36,371 bases of DNA from Caldifarciminota bacterium (GTDB taxonomy: Bacteria; Hydrothermota; Tepidihabitantia; Tepidihabitantales; Tepidihabitantaceae): assembly GCA_020352555.1 (NCBI GenBank), contig CP070680.1, forward strand, positions 3,129,193 through 3,165,563. The letters are read 5' to 3'. The notes below the pieces were generated by a model. It saw only the letters and a program-made list of their open reading frames with translations, made no database searches and was not told where the DNA came from. The position numbers and the translations under genes are program-made. Position 1 is the first letter of the stretch, and every line of letters starts with the position of its first letter. Below are positions 30,341 through 36,371 of this stretch, piece after piece.

Positions 30341-30369
30341 TTGACATCCGGCCAGCTTTGTGATACAAG
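30341..30369 (+). promoter_or_regulatory. Promoter of the small membrane protein gene
   Basis: TTGACA (30341-30346), 17 bases, TACAAG (30364-30369) with an extended TG three bases before the -10 box. The gene starts at 30398. Confidence 0.5.
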
Positions 30370-30397
30370 CATCGGTAAGGCTTGCCGAGGAGGCACA

Positions 30398-30781
30398 ATG
30401 GCAGAAAAGAACAGAAGCAGGGTAGTCGTCTGGACTGTCGTCGGCATACTGGTCGTTGCTGCGGTCATCTTTCTGATTGTCGCCCGCCGGGGCACTACCC
30501 CTGGCGGCCGCAATGTGTCCACTGAAGACGTGGGTCCTTTCGTGGCGCGCATGCAGTCGCAGATGGCGCGGGAGCGAAATCGCGTCGCGAAACGCCAGTC
30601 CAGATACGGCAGCGACTACGCCGAGGAATTCGCCCAAATCCGGAATCACTTCGACAATGTCAATGCCGGGCTCGCCGAAATCCAGGAACTCACCGACGGA
30701 GAAGAAATCGGCGCGAAGATGAAAGAAATCAAGGGCGAGCTGGGCAAGGCCCGAGACCTGCGCAAGGTGATCGGCAGGTGA
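30398..30781 (+). CDS. Small single-pass membrane protein with helical tail
   Basis: 127 residues from ATG 30398, preceded by AGGAGG. A short basic start (A-E-K-N-R-S-R) leads into one membrane helix, V-V-V-W-T-V-V-G-I-L-V-V-A-A-V-I-F-L-I-V, so the N-terminus is probably cytoplasmic and the rest outside. Residues 45-125 are charged and helix-forming (Q-S-Q-M-A-R-E-R-N-R-V-A-K-R, I-K-G-E-L-G-K-A-R-D-L-R-K-V), which suggests a coiled coil. I do not recognise a family. The gene has its own promoter and diverges from the precursor 3 unit; nothing links it firmly to the peptide locus. Confidence 0.7.
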   Translation: MAEKNRSRVVVWTVVGILVVAAVIFLIVARRGTTPGGRNVSTEDVGPFVARMQSQMARERNRVAKRQSRYGSDYAEEFAQIRNHFDNVNAGLAEIQELTDGEEIGAKMKEIKGELGKARDLRKVIGR

Positions 30782-31086
30782 CCGACCCGGGAAGGACCGG
30801 CATGCGGATTCTCCTTAGACGGCCGGTGCGGGATGCTCGGGCTGAATCTGTGCCGGGGCGGTCGTCGAGGGCGTGGTGTCAGCCACAGTCCTTCTTGCGA
30901 TGCGGCGACCGCCCTTTGACCGCGGCTTCTCAGGGCCCTCACAAGAAGAGCTGAGCAGGCCGTCGACCGCTCGCGTTCCCAGCCTCTGAACCTGAACACA
31001 GGTCAGCAACTGCCGCCGACAGCCTACCCGACCCGGGTCCTAGCCGGCGGATTGATTTCAGCGGCTGTCCCGGTATCCTCGCAGCG
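30782..31086. other. Intergenic region with a doubtful small frame
   Basis: No confident gene. A minus frame from TTG 31009 to 30815 (64 codons, ending A-P-A-Q-I-Q-P-E-H-P-A-P-A-V) has basic and proline/alanine-rich composition, but no ribosome-binding site or homology that I can recognise. Confidence 0.3.
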
Positions 31087-31599
31087 ATGAGAAGGCAGGA
31101 GCCCGGCATCGACCGGGGTATCGGGCGAGAAGTGAAGCTGCGCAGGGCGACCCCTGCGGACAGCGAATTCGCGTTCCAGACCAAGAAGGCGGCCTTGGGC
31201 CGGTACATCGAACAGGTCTGGGGCTGGGATGAGGCGGAACAGCGCCGGTTCCACGAGGACCGCTATGCCAGACGCGAGTACCATGTGATACAGACGTCCG
31301 GCGCCGATGTCGGGATACTGGTCGCCGAGCGCCTGCCCAGCCACATCGCGGTGTACCAGTTGTTCGTCTTGCCCGAGCACCAGGGCAAGGGCCTCGGTAC
31401 CGAATGCATGAAACGCATCCTGGCCGACGCGGCCGCTTTGAAGCTGCCGGTGAGGCTGGATGTGCTGAAGGTGAACCGGCAGGCGCTTCGGTTCTACAGG
31501 GGGCTGGGATTCCGCAGCGTCGACGAGACCGAAACGCACATCAAGATGGAGGGAATCGGGGGAGAGAAGGCGCCTATTCGCCGAGATAGGCCGACTTGA
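31087..31599 (+). CDS. GNAT-family N-acetyltransferase
   Basis: 170 residues from ATG 31087. V-K-L-R-R-A-T-P-A-D begins the fold at residue 16. The acetyl-CoA-binding motif is Q-L-F-V-L-P-E-H-Q-G-K-G-L-G-T, with the R/Q-x-x-G-x-G/A pattern, followed by V-N-R-Q-A-L-R-F-Y-R-G-L-G-F at the C-terminus. The substrate cannot be read from the sequence. The tail overlaps the end of livF on the opposite strand by 26 bases. Confidence 0.88.
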   Translation: MRRQEPGIDRGIGREVKLRRATPADSEFAFQTKKAALGRYIEQVWGWDEAEQRRFHEDRYARREYHVIQTSGADVGILVAERLPSHIAVYQLFVLPEHQGKGLGTECMKRILADAAALKLPVRLDVLKVNRQALRFYRGLGFRSVDETETHIKMEGIGGEKAPIRRDRPT

Positions 31600-32299
31600 C
31601 CCTGGGACTCTCGCGAAGCTCGGCCGCGGTCCCGGACAGCACAACCTCGCCGGTTTCAAGCACATAGACCCGGTGCGCGACCCGGAGTGCCATGTAGGCG
31701 TTCTGCTCCACGAGCAGGATCGAGGTGCCCTGCCGGTTGATCTCGGAGATGATGGAGAATATCTCCTGAACCAGGATAGGGGACAGGCCCATCGATGGCT
31801 CGTCGAGCATCATCAGCCTGGGCCGTGCCATCAGTCCCCTGGCCATGGCCAGCATCTGCAGTTCACCGCCGGACAGGGTGCCTGCGGTCTGACCCAGCCT
31901 TTCTTTGAGCCTGGGAAAGCTCTTGAACACCCGGTCCATTGTTTCGCTGATTTCGGACTTGGGCCGGTTGAACGCGCCGAGCTGGAGGTTCTCCCTGACC
32001 GTCATACCCAAGAACGGCCTGCGGCCTTCAGGCACCTGGGTCAGGCCGAGCCGGACAATCGCGTGCCCGGGCTTGCCGTCGATGCGCCGGCCCAGGAACC
32101 GGATCTCGCCGCCCGAAGGCCGGACCAGGCCTGAGACCGCGTTCAGGGTCGTGGACTTGCCTGCACCGTTGGCACCGATCAGGGTGACGACCTCTCCTTC
32201 ACCGACCTCGAACGAGATGCCGTGCAGGGCCCGAATCGCTCCGTAGCTGACGACCAGGTCCTTGACCGAGAGCAGGACACCGTTGCTCTGCTGTGTCAT
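31574..32299 (-). CDS. livF: Branched-chain amino acid-type ABC transporter ATP-binding protein LivF
   Basis: 241 residues from ATG 32299, the usual LivF length. Walker A is G-A-N-G-A-G-K-S-T, the LivF-specific V-P-E-G-R-R-P-F segment is present, the signature is L-S-G-G-E-L-Q-M, and Walker B is M-M-L-D-E-P-S-M-G-L-S-P. It would energise import of branched-chain amino acids or a related substrate (urea and amides use the same family). The ATG overlaps the livG stop as ATGA, and it is the last gene of the operon. Confidence 0.93.
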   Translation of the reverse strand: MTQQSNGVLLSVKDLVVSYGAIRALHGISFEVGEGEVVTLIGANGAGKSTTLNAVSGLVRPSGGEIRFLGRRIDGKPGHAIVRLGLTQVPEGRRPFLGMTVRENLQLGAFNRPKSEISETMDRVFKSFPRLKERLGQTAGTLSGGELQMLAMARGLMARPRLMMLDEPSMGLSPILVQEIFSIISEINRQGTSILLVEQNAYMALRVAHRVYVLETGEVVLSGTAAELRESPRVKSAYLGE

Positions 32300-33075
32300 T
32301 GCTGGCTCTCCTCGGCCTGCACGCCCAGGTACGCCTCCACGACCTTGGGGTCGCACTGAACCTGTTCCGGCTTGCCGGTGCAGATGATCTCGCCGAACTC
32401 CATGACCACCACCCGCTCGCACACCCCCATGACGACCTTCATCTGGTGCTCGATGAGGAAAACGGTGAGATTGAAACGCTCCTTGATCGACAGAATCAGC
32501 TCCATGAGCTGCCCGACTTCGGACGGGTTCATGCCTGCTGCAGGTTCGTCGAGCAGCAGCAGCTTGGGGTCAGACACCAGGGCCCGGGCGATTTCGAGCC
32601 TGCGCTGCTCGCCGTAGGGCAGGTTGCGGGCCAGCTCGTCCCTCCGCTGGTCCAGGCCCAGGATCGAGAGCAGTTCGAGCGCCCGGTCGGTTGTGCGCTT
32701 CTCCTCGTGCCGGAACTTGGGGCTGCGCAGTATCGAGTGAACCAGCCCGGCTTCGCCGCGGTGGTGGTCTGCGACCCGGACGTTGTCGAGGACCGAGAGC
32801 ATCCCGAACAGCCTGATGTTCTGGAATGTCCGGGCGATTCCGAGCGCGTAGACCCGCCAGGGCCTCATTCCCTGGATCCTGCGGCCCTGGAACTCGATCG
32901 TCCCGGCAACGGGCGCGTGCATCCCGGTCACAAGGTTGAAAACCGTGGTCTTGCCCGCGCCGTTCGGGCCGATGAGCCCGACGAGCTCGTGCGCGTCAAT
33001 GCTCACCGTGAAGTCCTTGACCGCGACCAGGCCGCCGAACTTCATGGTCAGTCCTCTGATGTCTAGCAGGCTCAT
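32296..33075 (-). CDS. livG: Branched-chain amino acid-type ABC transporter ATP-binding protein LivG
   Basis: 259 residues from ATG 33075; the frame continues upstream inside livM but homology starts at M-S-L-L-D-I-R-G-L-T-M-K-F-G-G. Walker A is G-P-N-G-A-G-K-T-T, followed by the LivG-typical R-T-F-Q-N-I-R-L-F. The signature is L-P-Y-G-E-Q-R-R and Walker B is L-L-L-D-E-P-A-A-G-M-N-P. The C-terminal extension, about I-E-H-Q-M-K-V-V-M onwards, is normal for LivG. ATGA overlaps join it to both livM and livF. Confidence 0.93.
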   Translation of the reverse strand: MSLLDIRGLTMKFGGLVAVKDFTVSIDAHELVGLIGPNGAGKTTVFNLVTGMHAPVAGTIEFQGRRIQGMRPWRVYALGIARTFQNIRLFGMLSVLDNVRVADHHRGEAGLVHSILRSPKFRHEEKRTTDRALELLSILGLDQRRDELARNLPYGEQRRLEIARALVSDPKLLLLDEPAAGMNPSEVGQLMELILSIKERFNLTVFLIEHQMKVVMGVCERVVVMEFGEIICTGKPEQVQCDPKVVEAYLGVQAEESQQ

Positions 33076-34055
33076 GTCCGCCTCCGGGCCGACCTGGGCT
33101 TGAGGAATCCGAACTCGGTCCCTGAGAACAGGCCGCCGGGCCGGAATATCATGAACACGACCATGACCAGGGGGTAGATGACCATCCGCCAGTCCTGGAT
33201 CGAGGCGGGCAGAGCGACCCGTAGGCCTTCGAGCAGGAATGTCCAGGCGACCGCAGCGACCAGGGTTCCGGAGATGCTGCCCAGCCCGCCGAGCACCACG
33301 ACCAGCAGCACGTCGATCGACTTGAGGAAGTCGAAGTTGAACGGGTTGAGATAGGCGTACAGGTGGGCGTAGAGCGCGCCGGCCACACCCGCGTACATGC
33401 ACCCGAGCGTGAACCCCAAGGTCTTGTACTTGGTGGTGTTTATGCCGACCGCCTCGGCCGCGAGTTCGTCCTCGCGCACCGATACCAGGGCCCTGCCCAC
33501 ACTGGAGAACACCAGGTTCCTGAGCACGACCGTTGCACCGAGCGCGAACACGAACACCCAGGCGAAGTTGGTGAGCCGCGCGATGCCGGTCATTCCGGCT
33601 GACCCGCCCATCATCGGTATCACCGCGTCAGAGTTGTCGAACAGCACCTTCATGATGATGCCGAACCCCAGGGTCGCGATAGCCAGGTAGTCGGACCGCA
33701 GGCGCAGGATCGGCAGGCCGATGAGGAACGCCACCAGCCCGGCAATCACCGCCCCGGCCGCTATGCCGAGCAAGAGGGTCCAGATGCTGGGGCCCAGGCT
33801 CCGGGTCACCAGTGCCGATGCATAGGCGCCGATGCCGTAGAACGCGGCGTGGCCGAGAGAGAACTGGCCGGTATACCCGTAGACCAGGTTCAGGCCCAGG
33901 GCCGAAACCGCCATGATCCCGGCGAGGCCGGCGACCTGCTGCCAGTAGGGGTTGATGACCTTTGTCGACATCAGTGTCTGCAGCGCGGCGTAAGCCAACA
34001 CGGTCACGATCAGTGCCAGCCAGCCTGGGCTCAGCCTTCGCCTCGTGCCGGTCAT
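33072..34055 (-). CDS. livM: Branched-chain amino acid-type ABC transporter permease LivM
   Basis: 327 residues with eight to ten hydrophobic segments. Family marks are A-V-S-A-L-G-L-N-L-V-Y-G-Y-T-G-Q-F-S-L-G-H near residue 50, R-L-R-S-D-Y-L-A-I-A-T-L-G-F-G near 120, R-E-D-E-L-A-A-E-A-V-G-I near 195 and V-V-L-G-G-L-G-S near 255. LivM pairs with LivH to form the channel. It begins 24 bases after the livH stop and ends in an ATGA overlap with livG. Confidence 0.93.
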   Translation of the reverse strand: MTGTRRRLSPGWLALIVTVLAYAALQTLMSTKVINPYWQQVAGLAGIMAVSALGLNLVYGYTGQFSLGHAAFYGIGAYASALVTRSLGPSIWTLLLGIAAGAVIAGLVAFLIGLPILRLRSDYLAIATLGFGIIMKVLFDNSDAVIPMMGGSAGMTGIARLTNFAWVFVFALGATVVLRNLVFSSVGRALVSVREDELAAEAVGINTTKYKTLGFTLGCMYAGVAGALYAHLYAYLNPFNFDFLKSIDVLLVVVLGGLGSISGTLVAAVAWTFLLEGLRVALPASIQDWRMVIYPLVMVVFMIFRPGGLFSGTEFGFLKPRSARRRT

Positions 34056-34079
34056 TTGTCCTTTATACTTTCCACTTTT

Positions 34080-34964
34080 CTAGACCTTCTCTCTCCCCGG
34101 CCTGCCCAGTATTCCGGTCGGCCGCACGAGCAGCACGATGATGAGCACTCCGAACGCGACCGCGTCGCGCAGGGTAGAGGAGACGTAGGCTGAAGTGAAG
34201 GTCTCGACCACGCCCATGATCACGGCTCCCAGCATCGCGCCCGGGATGATGCCGATCCCGCCCAGGACCGCGGCCACGAACGCCTTGAGCCCGGGCATGA
34301 TGCCCATCAAAGGCTGGATCTGGGGATAGGCGAAACCGAACAGCACACCGCCCGCGCCCGCGAGCGCGGACCCGATCCCGAAGGTGATGGTGATTATCCG
34401 GTCGACGTCGATGCCCATCAGCCTGGAGGTGTCCTTGTCCATCGACACCGCCCGCATCGCCCGCCCGGTCTTGGTGCTGTTGACGAACCAGGTCAGCGCC
34501 ACCATCAGGAGGATCGACACCCCGAACACGATGACGGTGATGTTGGTGATTGACACCCCGCCGAGGTTGAAGGTCCGGACCGCAAACGGCCGCGGAAAGG
34601 CGCGCGGCGCCGGGCCGAATACGAAGTTGAGGTTGGTGAAGTTCTCGATGAAGAGCGAGACCCCCATCGCGGTGATGAGGGCCGAGATGCGGGGTGCGTT
34701 GCGCAGCGGCTTGTAGGCGAGCCGCTCGATCACCATGCCCAGGACCGCGCACCCGACCATCGCCACCAGTATCGCGACAGGGAACGGCAGGGCCCAGTTC
34801 GCCATCGCGAAGAACCCGAGGTAGGCGCCGACCATGAACACGTCGCCGTGCGCGAAGTTGATGAGCTTGACGATGCCGTAGACCATCGTGTAGCCGAGCG
34901 CGATCAGCGCGTAGACGAAACCGAGCTGGAGCCCGTTGATCAGCTGTTGCAGGAAATAAGACAA
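34080..34964 (-). CDS. livH: Branched-chain amino acid-type ABC transporter permease LivH
   Basis: 294 residues. The start is TTG 34964 (S-Y-F-L-Q-Q-L-I-N-G-L-Q-L-G); an ATG five bases upstream is out of frame. Family marks are Y-A-L-I-A-L-G-Y-T-M-V-Y-G-I-V-K-L-I-N-F-A-H-G-D at the N-terminus, R-A-M-R-A-V-S-M-D near the middle and V-L-G-G-I-G-I-I-P-G-A. There is no Shine-Dalgarno sequence; a promoter lies eight bases upstream, so initiation may be leaderless. It is the first gene of livHMGF. The periplasmic binding protein (LivK/LivJ) is not in the window. Confidence 0.93.
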   Translation of the reverse strand: MSYFLQQLINGLQLGFVYALIALGYTMVYGIVKLINFAHGDVFMVGAYLGFFAMANWALPFPVAILVAMVGCAVLGMVIERLAYKPLRNAPRISALITAMGVSLFIENFTNLNFVFGPAPRAFPRPFAVRTFNLGGVSITNITVIVFGVSILLMVALTWFVNSTKTGRAMRAVSMDKDTSRLMGIDVDRIITITFGIGSALAGAGGVLFGFAYPQIQPLMGIMPGLKAFVAAVLGGIGIIPGAMLGAVIMGVVETFTSAYVSSTLRDAVAFGVLIIVLLVRPTGILGRPGREKV

Positions 34965-34972
34965 GGCATGGA

Positions 34973-35001
34973 TAAATAGGGGAAAACCGGGGCCGGGTCA
35001 A
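34973..35001 (-). promoter_or_regulatory. Promoter of the livHMGF operon
   Basis: Minus strand TTGACC (35001-34996), 17 bases, TATTTA (34978-34973). Eight bases separate the -10 box from the TTG start of livH, so the transcript would start at or just before the start codon. Confidence 0.5.
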
Positions 35002-35280
35002 GAGAAACAGGTCCGGGCCGGGCCAGACCCGCGCAACGGGCCGGGCTTGTGCCGGGTCGTCCGCATCCGACATCGCGGAGATCCGGACCAGCCCGCGGCC
35101 GCGCAGGGCCTGCGGCTGTGCGCGGCAGGTCTGCCGGAATGGCAAACCTTGGGCAACACGGGCAGGACCATCCAGTACACAGCGTCTCCGTAAGTGCCTG
35201 TCCGCTCTGCTCTTCGCCCGCTCGGGCGAGGGGATGGAGGTGAGGGTGTCTGCCGGTCCGCCACTCGCTCCTCTCATCTC
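35002..35280. other. Intergenic region between livH and the small-protein gene
   Basis: About 280 GC-rich bases with no gene that I can support. Several short inverted GC words occur around 35090-35140 without a clear hairpin. The plus-strand frame from 35194 runs in frame into the next gene but lacks a ribosome-binding site. Confidence 0.4.
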
Positions 35281-35308
35281 TTGACTTCTTCCCGATTCCT
35301 GTCATACT
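35281..35308 (+). promoter_or_regulatory. Promoter of the small-protein/nucleotidyltransferase pair, leaderless geometry
   Basis: TTGACT (35281-35286), 16 bases, CATACT (35303-35308), then five bases to GTG 35314. The alternative -10 box TACTAT (35305-35310) is also possible. Confidence 0.45.
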
Positions 35309-35313
35309 ATTCC

Positions 35314-35511
35314 GTGGTCAGGAACCCGGCGGCGCTCGAGCGTTTCGAGCTCGACCTTCTGCGCCGCAGCCCGCCCGACTTCAGGCAGAACCTCGCCATC
35401 GTCGAGGCGCTGGCCGAAGAAGCCGGCAGCCTCGGCACCTTCCATCGCCAAGACCCGCTTGAAGGCATCGAGACCGTCATCCGCGTGGCCCGGGCCGTCA
35501 ACAGTGTTTGA
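35314..35511 (+). CDS. Small protein preceding a nucleotidyltransferase, possible antitoxin
   Basis: 65 residues from GTG 35314. The sequence is helical and charged: A-L-E-R-F-E-L-D-L-L-R-R-S-P-P-D-F-R-Q-N, then I-V-E-A-L-A-E-E-A, then G-I-E-T-V-I-R-V-A. I do not recognise a named family. It overlaps the following AbiEii-like nucleotidyltransferase gene by eight bases. This arrangement is typical of toxin-antitoxin pairs in which the first, smaller gene is the antitoxin. The start is chosen because a promoter stands five bases before it and upstream codons look non-coding. Confidence 0.65.
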   Translation: MVRNPAALERFELDLLRRSPPDFRQNLAIVEALAEEAGSLGTFHRQDPLEGIETVIRVARAVNSV

Positions 35512-36076
35512 GACCCTCCTGGCCCGGGTCGCACAGGCCTTGGACAAGGCCGCAATCCCCTACATGGTCATCGGCGGCCAGGCGGTCCAGCTCTACGGCG
35601 AGCCGAGGATGACCCGCGACATCGACCTGACGCTCGGCATGGGAGTGGAAGGGCTGCCGCGCGTGCTGGCGCTCTGTCTGGAGACCGGGCTCAAGGTACT
35701 GGTTTCGGACGAGGAGAAGTTTGTCCAGGAGACAATGGTGCTTCCGGCCCTGGAGGAGAAGAGCGGGATCCGGGTCGACTTCGTGTTCTCGTTCTCGGAA
35801 TACGAACAGCTGGCGCTCGAGCGGGCCAGGACCGAAACGCTGAAAGGACACCCGGTCCGGTTCGCCTCACTCGAAGACCTGGTCGTGCACAAGGTCGTGG
35901 CCGGGCGCGGCCGGGACCTGGAAGACGTGCGCACCATCCTGGTCAAGAACCCGGGCTTTGACCGGGAGTACATCGAACAGTGGCTCGTCGAGCTCGACAA
36001 GGCGCTCAGCACCGGGCATCTCGGGGTTTTCCAGCGGCTGCTCCGCAAGATCGAGCAGGCCAGCTCCGCCTCCTAG
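35504..36076 (+). CDS. AbiEii/DUF6036-like nucleotidyltransferase
   Basis: 190 residues from GTG 35504. The N-terminal third shows I-P-Y-M-V-I-G-G-Q-A-V-Q-L-Y-G, then R-M-T-R-D-I-D-L-T-L. These are the G-G and D-x-D elements of a minimal polymerase-beta nucleotidyltransferase as found in AbiEii toxins and DUF6036 proteins. I-R-V-D-F-V-F-S follows with a third acidic residue. L-E-D-L-V-V-H-K-V-V-A-G-R-G-R-D-L-E-D-V is the usual C-terminal signature of this group. AbiEii-like toxins modify tRNA with nucleotides. Whether this one does is inference from the fold and from the coupled small gene. A GC hairpin follows. Confidence 0.78.
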   Translation: MFETLLARVAQALDKAAIPYMVIGGQAVQLYGEPRMTRDIDLTLGMGVEGLPRVLALCLETGLKVLVSDEEKFVQETMVLPALEEKSGIRVDFVFSFSEYEQLALERARTETLKGHPVRFASLEDLVVHKVVAGRGRDLEDVRTILVKNPGFDREYIEQWLVELDKALSTGHLGVFQRLLRKIEQASSAS

Positions 36077-36129
36077 CGCACCGCCGACCGCACCGTAGCG
36101 ATGTGAAATCCGGGTGCTGTTGTCAAGAA

Positions 36130-36163
36130 GCCCGGCAGGTGCGGGCAGACGCACCCGCCGGGC
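36130..36163 (+). terminator. GC-rich hairpin after the nucleotidyltransferase
   Basis: Stem GCCCGGC (36130-36136) with GCCGGGC (36157-36163), and GGTGCG (36138-36143) with CGCACC (36150-36155), separated by one A/C mismatch; the loop is six bases. No T-run follows, so termination is likely but not certain. Confidence 0.5.
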
Positions 36164-36371
36164 CTGCGCTCAGAAGGCACCGGGATTGAGGTCCAACAGG
36201 AGCCGAGACGCAACGTGAACAGCGTCCCACGCGCCCGACCGCAGTCAGGGCCCGACTGCCGGCACACCAAAGCCTGGCCGGCGCGCTCACGTTGCACACG
36301 TCCGACCTGACCGAGTACTCCACATCCTCAGTCCTGCGTCGTTGAGCCAGGCCTGCACGATCGGTTTAAGC
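36164..36371. other. Non-coding end of window with nested inverted repeats
   Basis: GCAACGTGA (36210-36218) and TCACGTTGC (36287-36295) are perfect complements 68 bases apart. Inside lies the hairpin GCAGTC (36241-36246) with GACTGC (36254-36259). It could be a structured RNA or the end of an element cut by the window. No coding frame is convincing. Confidence 0.4.

Noticed and set aside
30815-31009. Small minus-strand basic and proline-rich frame
   Set aside because: TTG start without a ribosome-binding site and no homology that I recognise; kept only as a note in the intergenic entry.
1-36371. CRISPR arrays, tRNA and rRNA genes
   Set aside because: I looked for regularly spaced identical repeats and for tRNA- or rRNA-like conserved stretches and found none.

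Overview
The window is a 36.4 kb piece of a high-GC bacterial chromosome with dense coding and many GTG and TTG starts. Several secreted proteins carry C-terminal FlgD/type-9-like domains. I infer an uncultured bacterium of the WOR-3/FCB type. That placement rests on overall gene style and not on a marker gene, so treat it as a guess.

Left part (1-10.2 kb): a truncated DUF3160 secreted protein diverges from a housekeeping run purE-purC-queA-murF, followed by a pyruvate/oxaloacetate carboxyltransferase fused to a complete acetyl-CoA-carboxylase-type biotin carrier, and then a large secreted protein with a 12-fold G-x-D-x-Y repeat domain and HEAT repeats. 10.2-14.5 kb: minus-strand genes for a secreted SGNH hydrolase, a Vsr/DUF559-like nuclease, a flavodoxin, a cupin, a discoidin-like protein and a predicted outer-membrane barrel. 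14.5-16.0 kb: mostly empty DNA, then a frameshifted helix-turn-helix gene.

Centre (16.1-30.1 kb), all on the minus strand, is the most interesting region. It looks like a biosynthetic locus for ribosomally made, modified peptides (RiPPs). It contains three short precursor-like genes sharing a leader (Y-E-x-P-x-x-x-R-L, ending in A-x-G). It also has two copies, plus a decayed third, of an HPr-kinase-like domain fused to an S26-type signal peptidase. The remaining members are a PF14907 nucleotidyltransferase, an ABC exporter, a GT4 glycosyltransferase, two PqqD-like leader-binding proteins and two radical SAM/SPASM enzymes. From memory this recalls the SynChlorMet (Scm) cassettes of TIGRFAMs, but the peptidase fusion, the tandem duplication and an inserted thioester-domain-like lipoprotein look distinctive. 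The three precursors share a promoter module: an upstream CCTTGACYGNCCCT box, a TTGACA -35, a TATATT/TAATAT -10 and a conserved start of the transcript.

Proposed logic, by inference: precursors are bound by the PqqD proteins through the leader, modified by the radical SAM enzymes and perhaps by phosphorylation, nucleotidylation or glycosylation, cut by the S26 domain and exported by the ABC protein.

Right part (30.3-36.4 kb): a small membrane protein, a GNAT acetyltransferase, a livHMGF branched-chain amino-acid-type ABC operon without its binding protein, and a small-protein/nucleotidyltransferase pair that may be a toxin-antitoxin module. Several promoters in the window place the -10 box only about 5 bases before the start codon, which suggests that leaderless mRNAs are common in this organism.
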